Assembly (NCBI GenBank): GCA_021151605.1
Contig: JAGKWZ010000086.1
Location: forward strand, 1 to 31,576
DNA length: 31,576 nucleotides
Direction of reading: 5' to 3'
DNA from: Verrucomicrobiaceae bacterium
Lineage (GTDB): Bacteria; Verrucomicrobiota; Verrucomicrobiia; Verrucomicrobiales; Verrucomicrobiaceae
Positions 17,101 through 20,708 of the stretch are shown here, one piece after another. A program made the translations under genes and the position numbers. Positions within the stretch are counted from its first letter, which is position 1. The number at the start of each line of letters is the position of its first letter. The notes beneath the pieces were generated by a model, which was not told where the DNA came from, searched no databases, and was given only the letters and a program-made list of their open reading frames with translations.

Positions 17101-19187
17101 CAGGAAGTGACAATGCCATCGGTGGCACAGGCACTGCGGCAGATGTGCAGGTCGGAGCGGTCTTCACCACCTCATCCACAGGGCTATACTCGTTCAGTGA
17201 CCTCGTGCCGGGCATCTACTTCGTCCGGGTCGTTCCCCCCGCCGCCTTCACCCACACCAGCGGCACTCCTGTCACGACAGATAATAACGTGGACAACAAC
17301 AATGATGGTTCACAGCCCGGCGGACCAGGAACTCCACTCTTCAGTCCGCTGGTCACACTCGCGGCAGGCACTGAATCCACAACGGATGAAGATACTGATG
17401 CAGACACGAACCTGACCCTGGACTTCGGCCTGTGGGCTCCTCTTGGCGTCGGAAATGTGGTGTTCATCGATCTCGATGGAAATGGCAGCTTCAGCTTCAA
17501 TGAAGGCATCGAGGGTGTGTACGTTTACATCTTCCGGCAAGGAGCCAACACAGCGACAGATGAACCCGTCGGTATCGCCGTCTCCGACCACAAGGGGCGC
17601 TACTTCATTGATGGACTGAATCCTGGGACCTACTTCCTGCACCTCCCGGCTTCCCAGTTCGCCACAAACGGCGTGCTTTCGGGAATGATCCCGATGACCA
17701 GCGTCGTGGCTGGTGATGATAACAGCGGGCAAAACCTGCTTTCATCCGCTACCCCATCTACGACGGGGGCAAGCACCGCTGACTTTACGCTCGCTCCGGG
17801 CTCTGAACCCACGGGCACTGCAGAGTCAGGCTTCGAAGGCCTCGTTGATGATGCTTTCATCGACTCCAACTATGACTTCACACTCGACCTAGGCCTGCGC
17901 AGCCCGAGTGGCACTGGTTACCCGCTCGCTGAAAGGGAGCGCAACACCACCATGACTGTCGCCACCACGGCTGCCACCACTTCATCACCTAGTGGCAGCA
18001 CCTCCGCACCCGCCACCTTTGCTTCATGGACTCAAGCCCATGCTGACTCTGAAGACGGTGACCTTTATCCAAACCTCCTCGAATACGCCCTCGACACGAA
18101 TCCAGACGATGGCCGCAGCGGAGCAGGGACCGTGACCCTGGAAACCACTCCTCTCGGTGCGATCGAAGCAGTCTTCTCACGCCCAGCCAATGGCCGTGCC
18201 GATATTCGCTACGAACTCGAAACAAGCCCTGATGCGAAGACCTGGACTCAGGTCGGCGTTACCCCGAAGATGAGTATCGGCAGCGATGGTCGCCAGAGGG
18301 TTCGTTACAGCAGTCTCGAAGCTGAAGCATCGCAGGACCGCGCTCTTTTCCGCCTGAAAGTAGTCTTGGACAGCAACCTGGACGGCAAAGCAGAACAGAC
18401 CGCCTATTCTCCAACCCTGATGTTTAGCCGAGAAACCTTCCCTATCGGCCGCCGCACCTTCTCAATGCCCTTGGTTAAAGCCGAACTCTTCGCCGGCATC
18501 ATTACTCAGGAAAATGACAGCATTCTACTGCCTGAAGCCATTGACCTGCCTGCCAATGGCGAACTCTACGTGGAGGACCTTGCCACTGGGAACACGTATG
18601 AAATTGAAGAAAAGGCCAGCACCGGCACCCGCCTGAAGCTGGAGACAACCCTGCCCACGCTGACACGCATCGCCCTGCGCAGCCATCAGACTCTCGGCGA
18701 CCTGCTGCCTGGTGATTTGTTCGCCCAAGATGATCGCGTGCTGACCTTCGATCCCACCGCCAATGACTTCACCGCCATTGACCTCACGGACTCCGGTTGG
18801 AGCAGCAATCCAGCATTGCCCAAACAAACGGGCGTGCTCGTTCAAGTCCGCAGCAGCGAAGTTACTGTGATTGTGACTGGGCAGGTCAGTCAAAAATCAA
18901 ACATCAAACCCGCCAACACGACCCGCCTGCTGAGCAGCGCCAGTGTCCTGGCTGAATCACCCTTCAGTCTCGGACTCACGAGTGACAACGGCTTCCGCGC
19001 CGCGGTCGAGCCTACCAATGCCTCCAGAATCCGCCTCTGGAAGGGTGACAATGACGCCACCCAGACCGGTTACGACCAGCTCTTCCTCAGCCCCATCATG
19101 TGGCTGCGTGAGAGCGACACGAGCGCGCAGAACTTCAACGAAGTGCGCCTAATGGAGCCCTTCCGCGCATTCTTCGTCGTCCCCTAA
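2142..19187 (+). CDS. Giant modular secreted surface protein (GEVED / SdrD_B / He_PIG repeats)
   Basis: The reading frame is 5,681 residues, or 5,658 if translation starts at ATG 2211, which gives a clean signal peptide. Domain order by nucleotide position: GEVED 1 (2265-2750), propeller (2755-3540), GEVED 2-3 (3543-4518), SdrD_B-like (4521-4953), propeller (4954-5728), SdrD_B-like (5730-6143), three He_PIG (6144-6944), GEVED 4-15 (6945-12647), four He_PIG (12648-13709), SdrD_B-like (13710-14145), propeller (14148-15030), two SdrD_B-like (15036-15938), four He_PIG (15939-16997), two SdrD_B-like (16998-17910), then a C-terminal region. GEVED and SdrD_B repeats are known from large bacterial surface and matrix proteins; He_PIG domains are Ig/cadherin-like. 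Composition is rich in Thr, Ala, Gly, Asp and Asn, with many Asp/Asn-rich loops that could bind calcium. I infer an exported adhesin or matrix/surface-layer protein. I see no PEP-CTERM helix, LPXTG motif or recognisable type IX secretion signal, so its export and attachment are unclear. The frame is unbroken over 17 kb, so it is probably functional. Confidence 0.85.
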   Translation: MSGKSPPSHTTKRFLSEIGHGSLMSWLAALLMLLTCGVYAQTVDFGDHSLLPSASSTANSTLRLGATVDAENTATTNPTATGDDTIGTDDEDGVTLPASIGQGGAGSMTINITNTRGSSAYLNVWIDWNNNGVLTDSGEQVATNTAIVNGTSNSNRTLSFTAPAGASVGSVGVRVRLTSVTSPGADGADGVGEVEDHLLNVAAGFALVVVNYNNNTISRFNGADGALLTTWTPTGLSAPNYGYRLSDNTLLVANGSANTITKYNPFTGALISTLVASGSGLNFPYQMAVGQDGSIYIANQNAGNVLRFNQTTGAVLGTVLTTTNPAGFLFDTAGQMYVTQNTSGGTLRLYNSAAVFQSTVATWPVGESPRGLAWGPDERLYVNVSYTGGGRVDAITFPARTRSTFVTLDSGSNPYTGIKWGPDGNLYVVDYGENEMHVYSSSGVLVRTITSSLSGPHAVAFTDLTANTQDYGDYTSFASASSTATTTVRLGNESDTETISRNTATANGDDIDDIDDEDGVTPPAGLVAGSTGSVTIKLLNTSGAAAYLSGWIDFNNNGVLTDSGEQIIANQTVATGTNGTSLAYTFSIPAGATVGTVGARFRLCSTSGVGPTGSAGNGEVEDYLFTIGAATTDFGDYSVFGSASSNANSTLRLGALVDTEASATTNATAAGDDNTGSDDEDGVTVPTSMMQGAASSLTAVVTNTIGTTAYLNVWIDFNRNGVLTDSGEQVAANTVISTGTSAANRTVSFTVPSGASLGTAGVRVRLTSTVSPGSTGASGNGEVEDYVVTLAPSLGIGNLVWNDANENGLFDPEESGINNVLVELWTPGADNAIGGTGGNADTRVTSMNTAGGGLYNFSGLPAGYYFVKVPTPPLSRTSIVSDPTDNGQDGDNNASQPGGSATAAFSPVIQLTAGTEPGSTGTGNIDNTVDFGFASNIGSPFVCDNRFYIMQNAETSPGSNVWDATLYYIGPGQTLVPIFIFTGYKLNGLAAYGGYLYCVDQNGSNLYRINSQGVLVDMGIIAGLPNPGSTAQWSGATALTNGRMILNLWNINQATTALYTIDLASATLIGSGVNLTYSTGGNMSGNMGDIVWDPLTNRVYGYNTIDTSNLGLFEINLTTGVCTRVAAAVPGAWGSMVIDANGLAYGYGSAGASGSQDTLYVFNRTNGVLNGSITAVGTGPAVSNSDGAACPGAPPSMKIGNLVWNDVNNNGLKDTGENGIDGVSVQLFLGGQNPLTATAAATVTTAGGGLFTFNNLSPGQYFLYIPTPPTAFPLSSAGTDTADNAQDNDDNGIQTAQGQSVRSPLVALTAGTEPTNDGDTDFNTDLTVDFGFLACPAITVNPASTTAATVGSAFTQTFSATGGTSPYVWAVSSGALLAGLSLNTSTGVVSGTPTSGAAASFTLRATDALGCTGTRPYTLTPACLPITVSPASAIQGLAGASYTQTLTASGGLSPYSAWTVTSGTLPAGLTLNSSTGVISGTPTTATGPTVNVTVSVTDSYGCQGSQVVAIKICPAIAISPTTLANGTVGSPYSQAVTASGGASPYIYSVWSGSLPAGLSLEPSTGIISGTPTSTATAAFIVSATDANACLSTRSFSITPAPNTDFGDFSTFASASNTNNGTLRMGSSVDYEVAQTTNVTATGDDTTGADDEDGVTVPTSITAGASVTLPVVVSNSTGAAASLNAWIDFNNNGSLADAGEQIATNVSIANGASSATQNVTFTVPVGASVGTGRGLRFRLTSTASPGATGVGGLGEVEDYVVTITAPTEDFGDFDLFPLASSIGNAALRLGASMDVEGAQTTNATATGDDITGTDDENGVTVPATITQGTAGSLTVNVTNTLGAIAYMNAWIDFNGNGVLTDAGEQIAINTSVNTGTSNTNLTVNFTTAALVKVGTVGVRVRLTSVLSPGPDGSDGTGEVEDYTTSIVANTDFGDQSSLPSASSRSNSTLRFGALVDSEGAPVTNAAATGDDLDGSDDEDGVTVPASIAQGAAGSITVNVTNTSGAAAFLNAWIDFNRNGALTDAGEQIAVNTSIATGTSNASSTITFTAPVAASLGTAAVRVRITSITTPGPDGLDGNGEVEDYVTEIVVPTTDFGDELDFADASSTANSALRLGALVDAEGSSTRNAAASGDDTTGSDDEDALTFPSVTAGQPVTLPVTVTNTTGAAAFLNAWIDYNNNGVLTDAGEQIATNVSVVTGTSNGTINLDFTIPTNAVTAAASLGTRFRLTSTASPGPTGNVGTGEVEDHPVVILAPLTDFGDHSGYADVSNTASSNLRLGLLVDTEYASTRNATATGDDITGNDDEDGVTLPAMTAGAPATMPVTVTNATGAIGFLNAWIDYNNNGVFTDSGEQIATNTNVATGSTNLVSNISLTVPPTAVTGTNLGVRVRITALTSPGASGAGGVGEVEDYLVNIAAPTTDFGDFATFGSASSTQVSTIRLGALTDTEFVATTNVTATGDDTTGTDDEDAIVFPSMTAGAPVTIPVLVTNTSGAAANLNLWLDYNGNGVLTDAGEQVATNVSIPTGSNNITQNVSITVPATALTGVNLGARVRLTSTATPGATGASGNGEVEDYVVVIAAPTTDFGDFSGFADASQGANPALRLGANLDTEFVSTRNATATGDDTTGTDDEDGLTIPAMTAGQSITIPVTVTNNTGASGFLNVWIDFNNNSVLTDSGEQVATNLTVATGITNGVVNVTFTVPPAAVTGVAVGIRARFSAPSGLGPVGANSLAGEIEDYTVTIAAPTTDFGDFVSFGAASSLQVSTIRLGALTDTEFAATTNAAATGDDTTGSDDEDAVTMPVMTVSSAATIPVLVTNTSGAAVFLNAWIDYNNNGVLTDAGEQIATNVSIATGSNNITQNINVTVPAGAVTGANLGVRFRLTSTSAPGPASVSGNGEVEDYVVNIQAATNDFGDFASFGSASNAANTTLRLGALVDAEVTATTNATATGDDTTGTDDEDGVTLPAMTAGQTLTVPVVVTNTTGAAAFLNAWIDFNNNGVITDAGEQVITNVSVTTGSSGVTLNPSFSIPATATTAVNLGVRFRLSAVTAPGATGTLASLGEVEDYVVNIAAPTTDFGDFTTFGSASSTRNATLRLGALTDTEFVATTNTTATGDDTTGSDDEDGVTMPSLMAGAPATIPVLVTNTSGVPAFLNAWIDYNNNGVLTDAGEQIATNVSIATGSNNLTQNLSITVAATAVQGTSLGVRFRLTSTSAPGTTGASGNGEVEDYVVTITTPPLDYGDSSVLGSASSNANSNLRLGALVDNEFAPTLNATASGDDITGSDDEDGVTLPIMTAGAPATIPVTVTNTSGAAAFLNAWIDFNNDGDVLDAEVEDYVTTIAVPTTDFGDWTGAADASSIASSNLRMGSLADTEFASTRNATATGDDVTGSDDEDGVTLAAGYNLGAASSMTVVVTNLSGALGYLNAWVDWNNNGSFADAGEQIATNTSLATGMNAQAQAVNFTVPAGAIPGQRGARIRLTSVQNPTPLGAAGTGEVEDYLLTVNCPTITLSPASLTTPTVGAPYSATLTASGGSGAYNYTVSSGILPAGLSLAASTGVISGTPTSSASQTFTITATDVNGCTGSSSYTVVPVCTTITIAPTSVAASTVGTAYSQTLTASGGTAPYGNWTVTSGSLPAGLTLNISTGAITGTPTSPASATFTVRTTDANGCTGSRTYTMVPVCPSIGITPVTAATGTVGTAYSQTLLATGGIAAYTWTTVTGTWPAGLALSSAGVISGTPTASTGAAVNITVRATDSRGCAGDQVVSLRICPVIALNPASLSNGTVASAYTQTVTASNGVAAYTYAVSGGSLPAGLTLTPSSGVISGTPTTAGSYVFTIRATDANGCSGTRAYSVVINAQPSIGNLVWNDLDEDGLKDTNEPGVANVFVELLTPGADNAVGGTSANADTVVATTSTNSLGNYEFALLQPGRYYVRITPPDTLPLASRVAVTTDNGVDNDNNGTPLSTNGGPVVSPVIQLTSGTEPGSTGTGTADNTIDFGLVIGNSVLWLIDEDHTLSTALHLWSFTNYRTPTTTATDYGRLKYRRPSDGVIRDIVDGGDIEAMAINRFTGEIYIFSSGRISGAPANTQSLWTYNLNDAPDNIGNIVLTLIGHIQMPTSGAFMEALAYDPDTKRLYTADPRDSSQNSSTTTDRLYYIDIRNLNPNPMLASSMISVGDMAGQSQVCRYTDGLEFSADGKLYAVDGTDDHVYEINRTTGAIAVVTDNSIVGGPGGTVDVETMAWDEVSNRMIAVDNSGQRFIEVTLNTNGGNIAIASFVTGVPGMPGTADLEASAMYDTYPPQPRVGVGNAVFIDANFNGRMDSGEGVNGVSVELYEVGDIPEVDAPTSIVTTAGGGLYSFNRLLQDDYFIHIRATNFQPGGPLNQYESIPGVTTSDDNLGEDGIDDANPALNGISSAVFTLAKNSEPTNTTGETGTNATSDDVDDDNTDLTIDFGFRDKRITLGDLVWNDANNDGLKGTTEVGIAGVTVQLLSPGVDNAIGGTGTSADTVVATTTTDSVGRYSFTVDVPGRYFVSVTPLAPNTLASSVVSTADNGVDNDNNGQQPGGSGSAVLSPVIQLAVGGEPGTGGATSIENTLDFGLRSCPVVTLNPTTLSAGTAGTSYTQALTASGGVSPYAYSVFTGTLPLGLTLNPTTGVISGTPTAGNGAGASVTIRATDALGCQGTRAYVLKICPVISVSPTALANGTVGTIYSQTLTASGGAASYSFTVSGGSLPAWATLNSSTGIISGTPNSTLAASFTITATDANGCQGTRTYSITPCPVITLTPATLPNAVVGTAYSQTVTASGSSSAYTYSVSSGSLPAWATLNASTGVISGTPTTTAGASFTLQATDALGCTGTQAYTITTVCPTITLNPASLSTGTLGLSYNQTLSATGGTAPYSSWTVASGTLPAGLTLNTSTGVLSGIPTATGSSTFTLRTTDFRGCQGNRSYTVIIKGLTLGNLIWQDNDNDGIRDVGEPGVAGAQVTLMSPGSDNAIGGTGTAADVQVGAVFTTSSTGLYSFSDLVPGIYFVRVVPPAAFTHTSGTPVTTDNNVDNNNDGSQPGGPGTPLFSPLVTLAAGTESTTDEDTDADTNLTLDFGLWAPLGVGNVVFIDLDGNGSFSFNEGIEGVYVYIFRQGANTATDEPVGIAVSDHKGRYFIDGLNPGTYFLHLPASQFATNGVLSGMIPMTSVVAGDDNSGQNLLSSATPSTTGASTADFTLAPGSEPTGTAESGFEGLVDDAFIDSNYDFTLDLGLRSPSGTGYPLAERERNTTMTVATTAATTSSPSGSTSAPATFASWTQAHADSEDGDLYPNLLEYALDTNPDDGRSGAGTVTLETTPLGAIEAVFSRPANGRADIRYELETSPDAKTWTQVGVTPKMSIGSDGRQRVRYSSLEAEASQDRALFRLKVVLDSNLDGKAEQTAYSPTLMFSRETFPIGRRTFSMPLVKAELFAGIITQENDSILLPEAIDLPANGELYVEDLATGNTYEIEEKASTGTRLKLETTLPTLTRIALRSHQTLGDLLPGDLFAQDDRVLTFDPTANDFTAIDLTDSGWSSNPALPKQTGVLVQVRSSEVTVIVTGQVSQKSNIKPANTTRLLSSASVLAESPFSLGLTSDNGFRAAVEPTNASRIRLWKGDNDATQTGYDQLFLSPIMWLRESDTSAQNFNEVRLMEPFRAFFVVP
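2202..2206 (+). promoter_or_regulatory. Ribosome binding site favouring an internal start (ATG 2211) for the giant protein
   Basis: GGGAG at 2202-2206 lies 4 nt before ATG 2211, good Shine-Dalgarno spacing. From this ATG the protein begins MSWLAALLMLLTCGVYAQ, a canonical signal peptide cleaved at VYA|Q. The upstream ATG at 2142 would add 23 polar residues before the signal peptide and has no comparable site. Translation coupling from the preceding gene could still use 2142. Confidence 0.5.
2265..2750 (+). repeat. GEVED repeat 1
   Basis: The first GEVED unit directly follows the signal peptide. It starts VDFGDHS, carries the acidic motif GTDDEDGVTLP, the loop WIDWNNNGVLTDSGEQ and ends GEVEDHLL. 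A propeller-like insert separates it from unit 2. Confidence 0.8.
2755..3540 (+). other. NHL-like beta-propeller insert 1 within the giant protein
   Basis: About 260 residues of repeated strands of the form LLVANGSANTITKYNPFTG, SIYIANQNAGNVLRFNQTTG and NLYVVDYGENEMHVYSSSG. This is the blade pattern of NHL/SMP-30-type six-bladed propellers. It sits between GEVED 1 and GEVED 2. Fold by pattern only; ligand unknown. Confidence 0.6.
3543..4518 (+). repeat. GEVED repeats 2 and 3
   Basis: Two tandem units whose DYGD/DFGD motifs start at 3549 and 4038, 489 bp apart. Both keep the acidic DDEDGV motif, the WIDFN-x-NGVLTDSGEQ loop and a final GEVEDY. Unit 2 has an extra Cys (RFRLCSTSG), unusual for this repeat family here. 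Confidence 0.8.
4521..4953 (+). other. SdrD_B-like domain 1 of the giant protein
   Basis: Begins LGIGNLVWNDANENGLFDP, with the SdrD_B-type Asp/Asn loop, then GADNAIGGTG, a LYNFSGLPAGYYFVKV strand pair and a closing NTVDFGFAS. SdrD_B domains are Ca-binding stalk domains of Gram-positive surface proteins and are also common in large PVC proteins. Confidence 0.75.
4954..5728 (+). other. Propeller-like insert 2 within the giant protein
   Basis: About 255 residues with kelch/YncE-like strands such as YLYCVDQNGSNLYRIN, ALYTIDLASATLIGSG and LYVFNRTNGVLNGSI. It lies between SdrD_B-like domains 1 and 2 and contains four Cys, in contrast to the nearly Cys-free GEVED units. The fold assignment is from the strand pattern only. 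Confidence 0.5.
5730..6143 (+). other. SdrD_B-like domain 2 of the giant protein
   Basis: Begins MKIGNLVWNDVNNNGLKDTG and closes LTVDFGFLA, with the same domain pattern as the unit at 4521. Confidence 0.75.
6144..6944 (+). repeat. He_PIG (putative Ig) repeats 1-3
   Basis: Three units of about 88-91 residues begin with Cys codons at 6144, 6418 and 6678. Each has the He_PIG core (TASGG..PY, LPAGLTLN, TGVISGTPT) and a second Cys near the end in a GCTG or GCQG context (ACLS in unit 3). Confidence 0.8.
6945..12647 (+). repeat. GEVED repeats 4-15 (12-unit tandem array)
   Basis: Twelve consecutive units. The Asp codon of the DFGD (or DYGD) motif lies at 6951, 7443, 7929, 8418, 8910, 9399, 9888, 10380, 10869, 11361, 11850 and 12171, so units are 486-492 bp except unit 14 (321 bp). 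Each full unit has an ASS..LRLG stretch, a GDDxTGxDDEDGV acidic motif, VTNTSGAAAFLNAWIDF, the NNNGVLTDAGEQIATN loop, an RLTS..PG stretch and a final GEVEDY. The DNA is closely conserved between some units, suggesting recent duplication or gene conversion. Confidence 0.85.
11847..12165 (+). repeat. Internally deleted GEVED repeat 14
   Basis: This unit is normal up to WIDFNNDGDVLDA and then runs straight into EVEDYVTTIAVP, skipping the GEQIATN-to-GNG half of the repeat. It is 321 bp against the usual 489, an in-frame loss of 168 bp (56 codons) with the fusion near 12125-12132. Reading frame and the next unit are intact. Confidence 0.75.
12648..13709 (+). repeat. He_PIG repeats 4-7
   Basis: Four units begin with Cys codons at 12648, 12912, 13179 and 13443. 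Each keeps one N-terminal Cys and one GCxG Cys, like the block at 6144. They follow GEVED 15 without a linker. Confidence 0.8.
13710..14145 (+). other. SdrD_B-like domain 3 of the giant protein
   Basis: Begins QPSIGNLVWNDLDEDGLKD and closes NTIDFGLVIGN, with GADNAVGGTS and the DNGVDNDNNG acidic loop between. It introduces the third propeller insert. Confidence 0.75.
14148..15030 (+). other. Propeller-like insert 3 within the giant protein
   Basis: About 295 residues with blade-like strands: VLWLIDEDHTLSTALHLWSF, GEIYIFSSGRIS, KRLYTADPRDS, GKLYAVDGTDDHVYEINRTT and RMIAVDNSGQRFIEVTL. It lies between SdrD_B-like domains 3 and 4, the same setting as insert 2. Assignment by pattern only. Confidence 0.5.
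15036..15938 (+). other. SdrD_B-like domains 4 and 5 of the giant protein
   Basis: Domain 4 begins PRVGVGNAVFIDANFNGRMD, a variant with FID instead of WND, and closes LTIDFGFRD near 15504. Domain 5 begins ITLGDLVWNDANNDGLKG and closes NTLDFGLRS. Confidence 0.7.
15939..16997 (+). repeat. He_PIG repeats 8-11
   Basis: Four units begin with Cys codons at 15939, 16206, 16467 and 16731, each with the second Cys in a GCxG context. Units 9 and 10 share an LPAWATLN variant in place of LPAGLTLN, suggesting one arose from the other. Confidence 0.8.
16998..17910 (+). other. SdrD_B-like domains 6 and 7 of the giant protein
   Basis: Domain 6 begins LTLGNLIWQDNDNDGIRDVG and closes LTLDFGLWA. Domain 7 begins PLGVGNVVFIDLDGNGSF, the FID variant also seen in domain 4, and closes FTLDLGLRSP. 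These are the last repeats before the C-terminal region. Confidence 0.7.
17911..19187 (+). other. C-terminal region of the giant protein, TIGR02597-like
   Basis: A Thr/Ser-rich linker (TVATTAATTSSPSGSTS) is followed by a segment common near the C-terminus of exported Verrucomicrobia proteins (SEDGDLYPNLLEYALDTNPD). The last 240 or so residues (from IGRRTFSMPLVKAELFAGII to EPFRAFFVVP) resemble the verrucomicrobial paralogue family TIGR02597, from memory of its pattern. No terminal hydrophobic helix is present. This region may handle anchoring or export, but that is inference. Confidence 0.45.
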
Positions 19188-19225
19188 ACTGGACGGTTTC
19201 TTCAGAGGAGAAAAACAGTGCTATG

Positions 19226-19275
19226 CCACAGGTTGTTAACCTGTGGGTTTGGGAGCCTACAGGTTAAAAACCTGT
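19226..19275. terminator. Two tandem hairpins with a shared core, between convergent genes
   Basis: Hairpin 1 has 9-bp arms (CCACAGGTT at 19226-19234 and AACCTGTGG at 19238-19246) and a 3-nt loop. Hairpin 2 has 7-bp arms (ACAGGTT at 19259-19265 and AACCTGT at 19269-19275) and an AAA loop. The core ACAGGTT-N3-AACCTGT is the same in both. They lie between the giant gene stop and the convergent cca stop, and hairpin 2 contains the cca stop codon. A bidirectional terminator or a small palindromic repeat element would both fit; there is no long T-tract. Confidence 0.5.
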
Positions 19276-20577
19276 TCCACTTTGTGCCTTCAGCCAAGCG
19301 AGCGCTTCTTCGCGAGTGGTGATGAGGCCTTCGAGTTGGGCGTCCTGCACTTTCGTCAAGATCTCGCCGAGTTGTGGGCCCGGCTGCCAGCCGAGGGCGA
19401 TCAAGTCGCGCCCATTGAGCAAGGGCTTCGGGATGAGAGGCTCACTGGCAAACTCGGCGGCCTTGGCTTGCATGAACTCGTAGTTATCCAGCAGGCCGTT
19501 CGAGCCCAGGCAATCGACGCGATGCAGCGCGAGTTCATCCGCCCAGGTGGGGCGGGACATCATGCGCTTCAGCGTGCTCTTCTTCATCTTCTTCACGTCC
19601 TTGAAGACCATGTGATGCTCCACGGCCACCTGGGTGGGTTCGATGACATCGTTCGGGAACTTCAGACGGCGGAGGATGTCGCCCGTCATCTCGGCACCGA
19701 GTTTGTCGTGCCCATTGAAGCGGATGCGACCCGTTTCATCGACGGTGAAGGTCGCGGGCTTGGCGATGTCATGCAGCAGCACGCTGAGCACAAGCGGCAG
19801 AGACACGCGCTCGGGCAGCAGACTGAGCATGAGCCGAGTGTGGATGAAGACATCTCCCTCAGGATGCCACTGCGGGGGCTGCTCCACACCTTTGAGCACG
19901 AGGATCTCTGGCAGCACCTGCGCCATGAGGCCGCTGTCCATCAGCAGATCGAAGCCGCGCACGCGATTGGGGTGAAGGAAGATCTTGATGAGTTCATCGC
20001 GGATGCGCTCGGCACTCACGCTCTGGATTTGCGGGGCGAACTCGATGACGGCGCGCCAGGTCTCTGGCTCGATCTCAAAGCCGAGCACTGTAGCGAAGCG
20101 CACGGCACGCAGCAGGCGCAGCTTGTCCTCCGCGAGGCGCAAAGCGGGATCGCCAATGGCACGGAGCACGCGCTTCTCCAGATCGGCCTGCCCGCCGACA
20201 TGGTCGATGATGCGGTCCTCAATGGGATCGCGGAAGAGGCCATTCACGGTGAAGTCGCGTCGCTTTGCATCTTCTTCAGCTGTGGAAAAAGTCACGCTCT
20301 CGGGATGGCGGCCATCTTTGTAACTGCCGTCCGTGCGGAACGTGGCCACCTCGATCTGCTCCCCGCCCTGCCGCACGATGACGACACCAAAATGCGCCCC
20401 CACTGTGAGCGCCCCAGGAAAGAGCGCGATGACCTGATCCGGCGTGGCACTGGTGGCGACATCGAAGTCCTTCGGCTCCCGCCCCAGCAGATGATCCCGC
20501 ACACAACCGCCAGCGAGCAGAGCCTCGTGGCCTGATTGATGGAGCTTTTGGATGACGTGAGTAGCAGCAGTGAGCAT
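19264..20577 (-). CDS. cca: CCA tRNA nucleotidyltransferase / class II poly(A) polymerase family
   Basis: The product is 437 residues from ATG 20577. The frame also opens with a TTG five codons upstream, but the ATG fits the family start (MLTAATHVIQKLHQSG). It adds CCA to tRNA 3' ends, or A residues to RNA. Numbered from the longer start, it has the nucleotidyltransferase motif AGGCVRDHLLG with the metal-binding pair D42/D44 (KDFDVATS), motif B RRDFTVNGLF (111-120), motif C LAEDKLRLLRAVRFA (153-167), motif D AERIRDEL (194-201), and an HD domain with H251 and H274-D275 (LLHDIAKP). The HD extension is typical of E. coli-type CCA enzymes with phosphohydrolase activity. A split between CCA-adding and poly(A) activity cannot be settled by eye. 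It is convergent with the giant gene and divergent from the next one. Confidence 0.85.
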   Translation of the reverse strand: MLTAATHVIQKLHQSGHEALLAGGCVRDHLLGREPKDFDVATSATPDQVIALFPGALTVGAHFGVVIVRQGGEQIEVATFRTDGSYKDGRHPESVTFSTAEEDAKRRDFTVNGLFRDPIEDRIIDHVGGQADLEKRVLRAIGDPALRLAEDKLRLLRAVRFATVLGFEIEPETWRAVIEFAPQIQSVSAERIRDELIKIFLHPNRVRGFDLLMDSGLMAQVLPEILVLKGVEQPPQWHPEGDVFIHTRLMLSLLPERVSLPLVLSVLLHDIAKPATFTVDETGRIRFNGHDKLGAEMTGDILRRLKFPNDVIEPTQVAVEHHMVFKDVKKMKKSTLKRMMSRPTWADELALHRVDCLGSNGLLDNYEFMQAKAAEFASEPLIPKPLLNGRDLIALGWQPGPQLGEILTKVQDAQLEGLITTREEALAWLKAQSGTGF

Positions 20578-20708
20578 GGCGATGAATGACAAGATACTCC
20601 CGAGCCCGTTTTCCGAAAGGCTGCAACTGGGAATGCTGCGCGCCGTCTATCCAAGGCGCATTCTCGAACAAAGTCATTCGGGGCTCTGTCTGGGGATGAC
20701 TGCCTTTC

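Noticed and set aside
19243..20535. 430-codon open frame on the plus strand opposite cca
   Set aside because: It mirrors the high-GC codon pattern of cca, has no recognisable domain, and the minus-strand frame has all nucleotidyltransferase and HD motifs.
20578..20708. Inverted words GAATGAC/GTCATTC and GCGCC/GGCGC in the cca divergent gap as operators
   Set aside because: Arms are short and widely or imperfectly spaced; expected by chance in a region this size.
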